Below, in pieces: positions 1-10,339 of a stretch of DNA of 64,000 nucleotides (positions within the stretch are counted from its first letter, which is position 1; every line of letters begins with the position of its first letter). This DNA comes from Gnetum montanum (lineage: Eukaryota > Streptophyta > Gnetopsida > Gnetales > Gnetaceae), in contig MNCI01037709.1 in NCBI GenBank assembly GCA_015680685.1, positions 266,028-330,027 of the forward strand, in the 5' to 3' direction. A model generated the notes under the pieces. The model was not told the DNA's origin, searched no databases, and saw only the letters and a program-made list of their open reading frames with translations. Made by a program: the position numbers and the translations under genes.

Positions 1-745
1 CCAACATGTGGACTCCAATGGCATCCAAATACCAACCGGTTTTTCCATAGAATCCCAGAATTTTGCAGCCTTTCACAGGAGAAGAAAAGAATGTTTCTTG
101 GTCAATCCCATAAGGTCCATACTTGCGGAAGTTACTTTGAAATGTCAAGCTTCTAATTGCCACAGGCTTCCATTGCCCCAACGCGCTGTAGTAGTCGCTC
201 ACACACGTCAGATACTCGTCCGGATAGTTTAAACGAATCGTGTGGCATTTGCCGCCGCCAAGGCCACCGTGCCTGATTCCCCAAAAGAAGTTTTCATTTC
301 GAGCGTATTCAAGTGTGATGGAGTCCACAGCATCTGCCCATCGTAGGGTGATCTGGCGAATACGACAGCGAACTTCGTTGTCCCAAGGATTTCCTCCCTA
401 GCCTCCCCATGTCAGTGATGGCATCGGCTTCCAGTTATGGCCGTCAGAAACCTTCAAAGCGTCGGCAATGTCTTCAACTGAAGAAACATAGGCGTTTAAG
501 AGTCTAGATGCTGGGTAGCCATCTCGACCAAACGTGAATTTCAGAGAAAACTGAGTGTAAATGCCGATGGCATCCAAGAAAGTGCCACCCAGATTGACGT
601 ATGTTAGCCTTTGATTCATCAGAGCACCCATGGATCCATTATCAGATTTCTGCAAAGATCTCGTGCCAACACGAGTGGGCCAAAATAGACAAAATGCGGC
701 GATGGCCGAAAAATACTTGTTTTTCCACGTGGGTCCTAAAATTGT
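1..745 (-). pseudogene. Jacalin-related lectin, tandem-domain fragment with in-frame stop
   Basis: The minus strand from about 397 down to 1 encodes most of a jacalin (mannose-binding lectin-like) beta-prism domain. It opens with GGNPWDNEVR, has a central Gly-rich GGLGGGK stretch and ends in GKTGWYLDAIGVHM, the typical last strands of the fold. Upstream in the same frame (655-401) lies the C-terminal part of a preceding jacalin-like unit (GGTFLDAIGIY) and a linker ending TWGG. The two are separated only by a TAG at 400-398. Jacalin domains usually begin WGGxGGNPWD, so the stop sits exactly where a Ser/Asn codon is expected; TCG to TAG is one change. The upstream unit is too short for a full domain, so it is truncated or continues in an unseen exon. 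The gene runs off the window at base 1. Known family role: carbohydrate binding, often in defence. I call it a pseudogene, though a sequencing error or a true short protein is possible. Confidence 0.7.
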
Positions 746-848
746 TATGTTAATAATCCATCTCCATCTTAAATCTATGTCTCATTAGTCTGACAAACTT
801 AGGCTTATCAGTGATGACGAATTCCCAATGGTGGCCGGTGAAGTACCG

Positions 849-1154
849 TTAATAAAATTTCAGGACAGTAGAAGGTACTGGAAAGTCTGCCCCAGCTTCC
901 CCAAACTTGGGAAGCATAACCCCTGTGAGATGATTATTGTACAATTTGACACTGCTTTCAGCACAGAAATCTCTTGGTTTAGACCCTCCCTTTTTCTTTG
1001 AACTATAATTTTTCCAAGATCCAGGAATTCCAGTTTTGGTAACCGTATCATGGAGTTTCATCACTGTAATCCCTACTCTGGCGGTAGGACCTTCTACCCT
1101 GGCAAAATCCCCATTATTCAAATAATCCTTACCTTTCGTTTTGTTCCTCTGCAA
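849..1154 (-). CDS. Unassigned 101-residue reading frame upstream of the lectin
   Basis: An open frame on the same strand and just upstream of the lectin fragment, with no family I recognise. It is Lys/Gly rich (SSKKKGGSKP) and ends in a stretch containing a PKFGEAG motif, which superficially recalls the PxFGxW core of NOI/RIN4 domains but lacks the Trp. About 20 bases further down the same strand another frame reads RYFTGHHWEF and stops near 768, so this may be decayed exons of one gene. Splicing to the lectin cannot be shown. It may be noncoding. Confidence 0.2.
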   Translation of the reverse strand: MQRNKTKGKDYLNNGDFARVEGPTARVGITVMKLHDTVTKTGIPGSWKNYSSKKKGGSKPRDFCAESSVKLYNNHLTGVMLPKFGEAGADFPVPSTVLKFY

Positions 1155-1388
1155 GCAGAGGTGGTACTAGGGATAGTCCAAGATGATGATTCCAGTGAGC
1201 GTTGTAGTGACGGCAACGGACCACATGGCCTTGTCTTCCCACCAACTCACAACATTAAAACTATAAATTTACTACTAAATTTACAACCATAGATTGTTCC
1301 AATAAAATATTCCAACTGTTCCATGGAATGGCCAAATGTGCCAACAGTAAGGAACTCGAGGATGAGTTTTCATTTAGTCATGAGGGTA
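1155..1388. other. Spacer ending in retroelement 3' internal sequence
   Basis: No gene is visible. From about 1350 the bases AAGGAACTCGAGGATGAG and a following TCATGAGGGTA match the sequence that precedes the 3' LTR of the complete element (50341-50388), so this is the polypurine-tract side of a plus-strand element whose body is missing. Confidence 0.5.
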
Positions 1389-2182
1389 TGATGAGACACG
1401 ATTCACATGAGCCGCGATATTGCGTCATCCCCTGCAATGTCGCGTAAGTGAGATTGCGGTCCGTCACCAAATCTATAAATAAGAGGCGGCACTCCCCTTA
1501 TTTTTCATCCTAGGCTAGAAGTAGGGAAACTCTGGTAGTTTGATCACTCCAGAGATAGAATATTTTCCATGTGCCCGCAGTAGGAGTCCCCAAGTGAACG
1601 AATCTTTATTCGAGCAGCTTTGTACTTGAATGCAAGTTGTGTACGATAATAAAGATGAGCTTTGTGGATAAACCTTGTAGTGCATGGAATAGGTTTATTA
1701 CTTGTTATTTCTTAGCTGTTATTTATTACCTGCATTAGTGCGGCATGAATACAACTTGATTACGAGCATTGACAAATGTGTACGGCTAATCAAGGAATCG
1801 GTTGCTCATCATGATTAGTCTCTCTCACCCTTATCTCCTAGAATGCAGGATGAGTACGACTTGATTATGAGCATCTACGAATGTGTACAGCTAGTCAAGG
1901 AATCAGTTGCTCATCATGTTTAGGCTAGTTAAGTGCCTCAGTACGACCACTTCGAGCACGTGCATTACGTGTGGTGATCCCAATAACGATTAGCATTTGG
2001 TAGCCATAGTTGCATAGTTCAGGGTGTGTAAGGTAAGTGGGAACGGATGCTGATGCTAGTTAATTTAGACTTAGTATTTAGTTAGAGTTAGTTAGCTCTC
2101 TCAACCCTTCACCTCAATAGCATAGGAGAAAACATTGAAAAGACTATAAAAATCATATACCTCGGACTTACTTAACCATACA
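1389..2182 (+). mobile_element. Truncated plus-strand LTR, Athila-like gag-pro family
   Basis: The LTR starts with TGATGAG at 1389, has a TATA box (TATAAATA, 1474-1481), the family R/U5 block (gtgcccgcagtaggagt) and a polyadenylation-type AATAAAGATGAG near 1648. It aligns along its length with the LTRs at 44202 and 50389 but stops at 2182, before the family 3' end. At that point the sequence flips into a minus-strand copy of the same LTR. No matching internal domain lies upstream, so this is a solo or recombined LTR. Confidence 0.75.
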
Positions 2183-2527
2183 CCGTTGTCTTCCCAAACT
2201 CACTTGTATTGTCATGATTGTATGGTTAAGTAAGCTTGAGGTATATGATTTTATAGCTTTTGTCTTTTTTTATGTCTTCTACTAATAAAGGAGAGGGAGA
2301 GAGAACTAAGTGGCTAACAACTATTCATTAACTAGTTTCTAAATATCCCTAACACCAGTATCCATTCCCACTTGCCGTNCTATTGCGGGCACACAGGAAT
2401 TATTCTAACTTTGGAATGACTAAACTGCAAGAATCTGGCTAAGGGTCTAACTCTTACTACTCTAGAGCAAAGGGCACCACCTCTTATTTATAGAAGATGA
2501 GGCAGGATGTGATATCACGGCTCATCA
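2183..2527 (-). repeat. Truncated 3' LTR of the minus-strand element
   Basis: It matches the intact minus LTR at 8072-8833, running from the ccgttgtcttcccaaactc block to the terminal ctcatca at 2521-2527. It lacks the first ~110 bases (the U5 end) and about 296 bases in the middle, which are replaced by a single N at 2379. Confidence 0.8.
2379..2379. other. Single-N assembly gap inside an LTR
   Basis: The bases on either side (cttgccgt and ctattgcggg) are not adjacent in the sister LTR. There they lie at 8389 and 8686, so roughly 296 bases are missing here and the N is a placeholder for a collapsed gap. Confidence 0.7.
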
Positions 2528-2715
2528 TACCCCCATGACTGAATGAAAACTTGTCCTCGAGTTCCTTACAAAATATTGGGAAGGTATGGGATTATTGACT
2601 TGAATGACACTAATGGTGAACAGGGTGACATGTGAACAAATCAACATTACAATACATGGCAACATTAGTGTTCATCAACACAAGAGTGAACACTATACAC
2701 ATTTGATATCTAGCC

Positions 2716-2950
2716 TTATTTGGTAGCTGAGAGAGAAGAGAGAGAGAGAAAAGGAGAAGATGTGTTGCTGTCGATGCCAAGATTGCGCCTTTTGTTGTCT
2801 ATCCATGAGCACACCATCAATCTTGTTCCTTGCACAACTATTCCAATGCCAGTCCATCCTGAGTGTTTCCTCCAGGTCCAGTCCATTGTTGTATGATTGC
2901 CATGTGCAGACACAACACAGTCACATATGAGCAAGGATAAGTAAATCACA
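2716..2950 (-). CDS. Conserved small 3' reading frame of the gag-pro element, copy 1
   Basis: Near the 3' end of the element, this frame reads GNHTTMDW, then QGTRLMV, then WIDNKRRNLGI and a Ser-rich tail before stopping at 2716 (in ATK). The other element copy keeps an equivalent open frame at 50008-50244 with GNHITTDW, QGTRWMA and WMDNKRRNLGI at matching positions. I do not recognise the family. It may be a short element-encoded protein, an exon captured from a host gene, or simply conserved noncoding RNA. Confidence 0.3.
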
Positions 2951-4788
2951 ATATAGTTGATACCTTGCTTTGGTGTAAGGTCCATTAGTTGAGTTGTGAT
3001 ATGGCCGATACGAATTCTAGAGATATAACACTGGTGACTACCCAAGGTGTAGGGGTTAGGAAAATTGAAAAAATTAGACTAGGGCCCCCATGACTAAGAG
3101 CAATCCTCTAGTATCGATAGAATGGAAAAAGATAAGGAATAAGAAAGATGGAGAAAAAGAAACAACGACAATGCTGATAAAATGGATGTCAGAGGTGGAA
3201 ATGAGCAAAACAAATGTTGATTGTAGAAATGTTTAAGGGAAAGAAGTTAACTGATGCACCAAATAGGAATGTCAATGGGTCCTCCCCAAAGCAAGCTCAT
3301 GCCCTTTATGCCCTGACAAACCCACATTCAAAGAGTCTGTAGGCTCCAAAAATGTCATCTGGGAGCAAGAGTTAAAGACTTAACCCCACGAATTCACCAA
3401 AGAGAAAACAATGCATCAGCCAAAATATATACTATTGATACAACCGGCAATGAGGTGAAAGATGGAGAAAGAATGATGGGAAGAAGAGAATGGAATGGAG
3501 TCCCAAGAGCAAGGTGGTGTACAGTCCCTTGTGTATTTATGGTTAATGTGACTGAGTAGATCTCATTCCAAATCCAGCCTCAAACAATCCACATCCAGTG
3601 ACTTTGCATTAATACACTTGGCCAATCCATCCACTTGAATTAACAAGAATGCTTCTGCCAAAGAGTCACCACCATTCCGAGGAAATGAGAAAGGGAAAAG
3701 TAGAAAGCGAGAAAGGATCTTATTTAGAGGGAACATGTTTGTTTAGTTCCATAACCAGTGCTTGTAACCTAGAGGATTATTTTGTCTAAGGGGTGTGCTT
3801 TGAATTCTCAATGTTTTTTTTTTGTTTTTTGTTTTTTGTTTTTTTTTTTTTTTGCATGAGAACCACACCATGCAAAGACTTATTTTTATTAACTTAGCTT
3901 CCCGATAATGGAGCAATGTCAGAATGGTAAGAAAAAATCAAGAAGAAAGATATCCAAACACCCAAGAGAATGGCTAGCACAAATGCATCAAATCCCCTTG
4001 AAGTCATACCCTTTTCAGTCCTTGAGTCCTTCCTCAGTTTGAGAAATGCCCAGTCACCAATTCATTATTAGTTTTATTACTAAGAAGGGGACCGTATAAT
4101 TCCAAGCTAAGAGAGACCATAGAAATTCATGAATGCATGGATGACGTGGACTCATTGCCTGTACCTTAGTATCAACATTATAACCCAAAGGTAAAAACCA
4201 AACATTAGCAATCAATAGAATACAATTCATACCACCATCAAGAGTACTTATTAGGTGATGAATCTAATAAAACAAACAAAGACAAAAACAAGAACAAACA
4301 AAACAACAACAACAACAAAATAAGCAAAACAAACAATCACACAAAGAAATGAAAAAGTATAAACGATGTTGCAAAATAAAAACAAGAAAAGTCAAAGAAA
4401 TTTGTAAAACAAAAACTTAAAAAGGAACTGAGGGCCTCAATTGGTTAGCAGAGGTGGCCATCTCCCCCATGACTGAGTTGGAAGGGAGAGATCCGAAATA
4501 GTGAGCAGGGTCATCCCTTCTTAGAGGTATTATGTGCACTGACCGTTCTAAATTCATGGAAAGGTTTGGTCTATTGCACATTAACTAACAATCTCTCATC
4601 AGGGCTCTTGTCTGAATTTTTTAGGAATTTCCAACTTCCCCTAGTTGATGTTTTCCAGGTTAAGGTTTGGAAGTTGGCAACGAACTTGCTCTAGTGCATC
4701 TGTGCTTTTGATGTAGGCGCAAGTTATTCCCTCAGTTAATTCCATGCATGTTAGTGAGTTGCTCTCTTGATCAGCTATCAGCCACTGG
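2951..4788 (-). other. Noncoding 3' internal region of the minus-strand element
   Basis: No supported gene. It aligns in patches with 48480-50000 of the other copy, for example the ctttgcatggtgtggttctc segment. It holds a T-rich tract at about 3808-3855 and a CAA/AAAC-rich low-complexity stretch at about 4262-4345. Confidence 0.6.
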
Positions 4789-7700
4789 GTGTCTTCTTGT
4801 TATGTGGCTGCTACATACAAGCACTTTTGTAGGTTAAGGTCTTGTGCACATGGGTTGCATGTAGGCAATGCTAAACTTTGCACAACCCATGATTTCTGCA
4901 CGCAATCGCATCCTGTATCACTATATGTGATACATGGAACCTTCTTCTTATTGATCTTTCCAAAAGTGTTCTCCTTAGATATTTCCAGGGAAAGATCATG
5001 GATTCCTAGGCTTGCATCTATAATACTAAGCCATGTCCTTCCCATTATTATTGGGAAGTCCCCTTTATTGTTATTTACTTGTATCACTAGAAAATCGGCT
5101 AGGTACGACCACCCACACACAGTGGTAACTATGTCCTCCACCAATCCCAAGGGAACAGTGATGGACTGGTTGGCCAGCTCTAGGCGAATATTGCTCTTCC
5201 TTAATGGAGGCAGGTTCTAGGCTTTGTACATCTCTTGTGATATTAAGTTGACTCTGGAACCTAAGTCTAGAAGAGCTTTGCATGGCTCATTCCCAACGAT
5301 TTGGAGATAGATTAGAGGGCTTCTAGGATCAGAGAATTTCCTGGGAAGGTGACCAACCTTAATCCAGTCAGTAACGACATGTGTTAACATAACCGTATGC
5401 GTTGAGCTCGATGTTTAGTTTGAAGGGAGCTTTGAAGCCTTATTTGATGGGGAGGCATTTAGAGGTTCAATTGCTTGTGGTTGTGAGGGCTTGGTTGGAC
5501 TGTTGGTTCTGAAGAAGGGTCTTTTCTTCATACGGTTGTTAGAACCAATAGTGGGTTGAGGATTCACAACCCTTGTGGCATTGCGTTGCTGTGGTTGAGT
5601 AGGGAGTTCCCCTTGCATTGTTGGAGCGGGTGGTAATGGAGCTATTGGTGTGAGAGTTGCGGATATATTTGAAGGATGGTATGTTTTTGGGTTATCTTCC
5701 CTAGGAGAAGGAGTTCTATAATACTCATGAGCTTGGTAGTGATGTTGTGGTGTAATGTGACCAACAGAGTCACATGGAGAGATTGGATGATGCACGTAGT
5801 AGCCATATGGGTTCGATTGCTGGTAAGGGTATTGTTGCCTTGGTGGTGGCATCCCCCATGACTGTGGGTATTGCCACTATTGACGTTGCTCAACGGGTTG
5901 TGGTGGAGTTCCACTTGGATAATATGTTGAAGGTTGGTGGAACTGCCTTGGGTTACCTTGGGGATAAGGTAACCATCAGGGTGCTCGCTGTTTATTAAGT
6001 CGTGGGTTGAGTGCATACACTCCAGACACTTGTAGATGTGAGATCACTAGGCAACATCCCTTCAGATGATCGTATTGGCATATCTTGCATCCATCATCAT
6101 TGTTTGTATCTGAATCCACAACCTCCTTTGTGATGGCCATTTTTCCCTTACCCTTGTTACGTGCATTGTCCACTTCTCTCTTTTTCTTTTTGTCACGGTT
6201 ACTACCTCGCTCCCTAGACTCCTCTACAATTTAAGAACAGTTTCAAACCTACTATCTAGGGAGTCCCACATTTGGTCTACCTTTGTCGATACTTCTGTTG
6301 TTAACTTTTGGAGCAGAAAATTTCTCCTATTCACCATCTCTTCGAGTGATGACTCTTCTTCCTCCTCACAAAATCTCACTCCCCTTTTTTGGAGGGAAGG
6401 ATCTTGGTTGTACTCTTCCGCACTTTCTCTCTTTCATAGCTCACCTTCTTCTTTGGCTACTTGCTTTAGCAATCTATGAACTTGATGAGACCTAAGCTTT
6501 GATAATCTTCCTTGGGCATATGTCCCAAGGGTTCTTCTTGTTTCGTGCCTAAGTCCATCCACGAGATGGTGTAGTTGATCCCACTGTGAATAACCATGGC
6601 TAGGGCAACGATGTAACAATGTGTAATAGCAGCCCATGGCAGCATCCAAGGGTTCATGATTTACTTGCTTCCATCGTTGAATTTGCTTTCGCAGGTTAGA
6701 CACTCAGGAGTACATTTGGTACTTATCATTAAACAATTCTAACATTGTACTCCACCTTCGAATGGATTCTGGTTCTAAGGACCGGTACAAGCTTTCAACT
6801 TCTTTCACTAGTGTCCTTGGCAACAACTTCAGTTTTTGCCATTCGTTTTCTATGTTTTACAAGGAACATGCATTGTGGAATGCTTGTAAATGATTTTGAG
6901 GATCAGCGTTGTATCCCCCTTCAAATCATGGGATGTTGTTCATGTCTAACCTATTGATCCTACTATCCTTTTGGTGCCTTGTTGGAACTCTTATGACCTC
7001 CGTTATATCTAGCATGCTTCTAGTTGCAAGTAGGGGTTCTTCATGATCATCTCGTTCATAGTGTCTATGGTGTCTACACGGTTCCCTACTCTTCCTTCTT
7101 CTATGCCTTGATTCCTTAGAGTGCGTTCGTCCTCGTTCTCGACTATCTCATCGATGTTTTTCACTTTGTTTTCCTTTATCCTCAAGATTGGGTTCCTTAT
7201 GACTGCATCCTGACACTGAAGGAGAGGGTGAAGGTGATGATGAAGGTGAAGAAGAAGGAGAACCATCACCGTGACGGTGTTTTCTACCTTCTCTTAGGTG
7301 GTCTCGACCTCGATCGTGATCATGATCAGAACATCCGCCCTTATCGTGTGTTCGTGTTTCCTTGTTAAACACTTCGTGTTTATGGGTATCAGAACCAGGG
7401 TTGTGAACAGTGGAGTGGAGGTTCTGATACACCACCTCCTGACCATTGTTAGGAGGGGGAACATCGTTTTATGGGAAACCTATTGAAGCAAGTTCACCAT
7501 CCTCAATTTCACTTAAGACATGTGAAGCGTTATGGGACCATTTCCCCTTCAAGGATGTATGGTATCTCTCTTGTCACAAGTCCCTTTGACGTTGCGCTTT
7601 TGTGGGATGATAGTCCCTTGTGTCATGATTGCATGCAATGTATTTTTCATATAAAAGCGACATGCCTATTCATGTGAGAGCACGAAGGAGCATGTTAGGG

Positions 7701-7926
7701 ATTGATCAGTTTGGAGGCAACACTATGTTACCCTCCAAGTCTCTCCAATGCAGTTGTTTATCTTGGTGGAGAATAAAGGTGAAATCAGGTACATACTCAT
7801 CGTGATGAGTATACACCACACGAAACTGTTGAGGAACAGGCGGATCTTGGTTACGTGTATTATGCTGCCGACTGCCTCTTGTGTTAGTCCTAGGCAATGA
7901 AGTGCTCTTATGCGAAGAAGAAGACA
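4789..7926 (-). pseudogene. gag-protease polyprotein remnant (Athila-like)
   Basis: Read from 7926 downward. An N-terminal segment starts MSSSSHKS. A charged His/Arg/Ser-rich stretch follows (7435-7148). The retrotransposon gag core, with EPLDAAMGCYYTLLHRCP and the W-x-L-x-H-x-L-V-x-G-L pattern, is at 6703-6434. A zinc-knuckle-like CKICQYDHLKGCC lies at about 6090-6050, followed by a Pro/Gln-rich linker (5852-5415). A retropepsin domain follows, with ALLDLGSRVNLIS near 5280 and PIIMGRTWL near 5050. DLG(A/S) is the active-site form typical of Athila proteases. The frame is broken by several stops and shifts; for example Trp has become a stop in the MYKA-stop-NLPP segment, where the other copy keeps Trp. 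Gag would form the particle and protease would cleave it. The polyprotein ends soon after the protease, with no pol. Confidence 0.75.
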
Positions 7927-8049
7927 TCTTGTCTTGTTCGGTGTGCAATGTACCATTGTCTTGTCCTTCTTTGATTAACCCTAAGGGTTCGTTGTAGCGT
8001 TCTAATGATATGAATGATTTCCTATGTTCTACACAGCGCACAAACAACT

Positions 8050-8071
8050 AAGTCCTCGACAATGGTGCCAA
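8050..8071 (-). promoter_or_regulatory. Primer-binding site, tRNA-Asp type
   Basis: Directly inside the 5' LTR, the minus strand reads TGGCACCATTGTCGAGGA. Compared with the tRNA-Asp complement TGGCGCCGTTGCCGGGGA used by Athila-type elements, 14 of 18 bases agree and all four differences are transitions. Confidence 0.65.
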
Positions 8072-8833
8072 TGATGAGTGGCGAGGTACCCCTACACTAA
8101 ACCATATGAATATGAGTGTTTCACGCACAATCTAGTTGAACTCCAAGGACTAAGTGCTTACGCGCCTTAATGGAACACTCAGGGTTAATAAATCGTTGTC
8201 TTCCCAAACTCACTTGTATTGTCAGGGTTGTATGGTTAAGTAAGCTTGAGGTATATGATTTTTATAGCTTTTGTCTTTTTTTATGTCTTCTACTAATAAA
8301 GGAGAGGGAGAGAGAACTAAGTGGCTAACAAATATTCATTAACTATTTTCTAAATATCCCTAACACTAGTATCCGTTCCCACTTGCCGTACACATCCTGA
8401 ACTAGTGCAACACTGCTGGGATTACCAAACGCTAATCGTTACTGGGTTACCAAGCGCTACACGCATGCTTGAAGTGGTTGTACTGAGTGTACTTAACTAA
8501 GAGGGTCAAAGGTTGAGAGAGAAATTAATTAACTAGGAAAGCATTAAACATTCAACAATAATTAATTACTAATTAGCTTAATCTGTATGTAGCAAGGTTT
8601 ATCATAAAGTTCATCTTTATTGCCGTACACAAATGTGTGCTCAGGTACAAATTTCTCGAATAAAGATTCATTCACTCTATGACTCCTATTGCGGGCACAC
8701 AGGAATTATTCTAACTCTGGAATGACTAAACTGCAAGAATCTGGCTAAGGGTCTAACTGTTACTACTTTGGAGCAAAGGGCGCCACCTCTTATTTATAGA
8801 AGATGAGGCAGGATAGGATATCGCGGCTCATCA
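8072..8833 (-). repeat. Intact 5' LTR of the minus-strand element
   Basis: A 762-base LTR bounded by TGATGAG...(complement)...ctcatca. On the minus strand it has a TATA box near 8795, a cap/R block (gtgcccgcaataggagt) and an AATAAAGATGAACTT polyadenylation-type site. The reference copy of the family on this strand. Confidence 0.85.
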
Positions 8834-9219
8834 CAGTGGAATTGGATTTCATTGGTGGATACAAGTTTCATTTGGTTCATTGATTGGTGCAAGCTTTATT
8901 TCATTGAACATTAGTACTTGTTCATCTTCTTGAATTCATACCACTTGCATATCAAAATTGAAATTGATTTTGATTGATTGTGTCTATAATTTTTGAAATA
9001 AATATCTTGAATCCATTGAAGAAAGTTCTATCATTATTGTTTTCTAATCTTACTTTAAAGTATAAACATTTATAACTATGAGCAATGTGATTGAAATTGA
9101 TTATTTTAAATTTTGCTCACTGGTTGGGTAAGCAATTTGCTAATAGATGAATAGAAAGTAAGAAAAAGAAATTTGTAATGATATTTAACAAATCAACATT
9201 ACTCTTCAAAATGATCCCT
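8834..9219. other. AT-rich spacer beside the LTR
   Basis: No gene recognised. The sequence is AT-rich and probably decayed LINE or intergenic DNA. Confidence 0.3.
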
Positions 9220-10020
9220 TTAATACTAATATTCAACAACTAATTACTTTTGAATGAGGAAAATGAAATATATTTGGATAGAACCTACATTTCCTAAAAT
9301 TCATATATTTTATGGTGTCTTATTCATCAAGGTCTTCCTATTAAAGCTCATCTTAAACATATAAGAAATGTTTTTCCTTAATGTCCTCTTTGTAGAAGTG
9401 AAGCCTCATTTTCTCATATATTTTTTATGTATCTTGTTGCTCAGCATGCTTGGAAATGGATGTCCAAAATCTATAACAACTTTCAACTAAGCATTAATAA
9501 ATTCATTCTTGGTGATTAACTTGTTTTGTTCACTTTCTTTCTTTGCATTTGGAAATGTCTTTAACCTCTTGTTCTCTTATGTATTTGGAAGCTTTAGTGT
9601 GCAATTATTTTCTAGGACCTCTCTTCAAAAGTGAAATAATAGATTTTCAAAGGTGTTGCATTTTAGTTATAGCTTCAAGTAAAAAAGATTATAGTGAAAG
9701 TTGAACAATTAATTTGTTTTTTATAGTATTAATTTCTTTTTATTTTTGAGGCTCAAGAATGGAAAACTTTTAGCTTTTGTTACTATTTGTTCATTATTTT
9801 TTATTGATGTATTCTTTTGTCTTTAGAGAGAGTTTTCTTTTACTATTTACTATAAACACTTTAGTAATAAGTAAAAACCTGTGAAGGTACTTCTGAATAA
9901 GGGCAAGACCTAATCCTTTTCCTAGTCCATAGGGGAGGTTTTTCAGAATTTGTTGTAAGGATGAAAAATTGAAAAGCTATTCCTAGCACTATTGGGCTTT
10001 TTCTTTAGGCTATCTTTTTA
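9220..10020 (+). mobile_element. L1-type LINE 3' fragment A (zf-RVT region)
   Basis: One frame reads ILWCLIHQGLPIKAHLKHIR, then CPLCRSEASFSHIFF and AWKW around 9300-9470. This is the zinc-binding zf-RVT module found after reverse transcriptase in plant L1 LINEs, interrupted by stops. A 3' untranslated block follows (9855-10020: gtgaaggtac...ttgaaaagctattcc) that recurs at about 11450-11600, so these are two copies of one family. Confidence 0.6.
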
Positions 10021-10339
10021 ATGATCTGATGTGCTTAGAATTTTCTTAATATTATTATTCATTTTTTTAGGGTCTAACATCCCTTGGCTTACTTATCTTT
10101 GCTCTATCGAAATGAGATATTGATAATGTAAAAAGTGCTCTCATACAAAAGTCACCTTTCCTAGTTGAAAGTAGAGGTAGAAACATGTAGAAAATTCTTT
10201 AAATTGTTGAAAGGTAAAGCTAATTCATCTATTATTAATTCTTTGTAAGTTGGTAATCATATTACTATTGGTCTTCTTATTATTGATGGTTCTCTTGAGA
10301 GACATTTTCATCACATATTTTCTTCATAGGGTTTTGATC

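Larger units (their letters stand above)
2183..8833 (-). mobile_element. Non-autonomous Athila-like LTR retrotransposon (gag + protease only)
   Basis: A minus-strand element. The 5' LTR is at 8833-8072, the primer-binding site at 8071-8050, a decayed gag-protease frame at about 7926-4789, and a 2.2 kb mostly noncoding 3' part follows. The polypurine side is at about 2570-2528 and the truncated 3' LTR at 2527-2183. No reverse transcriptase, RNase H or integrase motifs are seen anywhere in the 5.5 kb interior. The same layout recurs in the independent copy at 44202-51251, so the absence of pol is a family trait and not a local deletion. The DLGS protease motif and a tRNA-Asp-like primer site place it near the Athila/Tat group of Ty3/gypsy. 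It presumably depended on enzymes from an autonomous relative (inference). Confidence 0.75.

Noticed and set aside
4789-5220. 143-residue plus frame across the protease
   Set aside because: Antisense shadow of the Athila-like protease domain on the minus strand.
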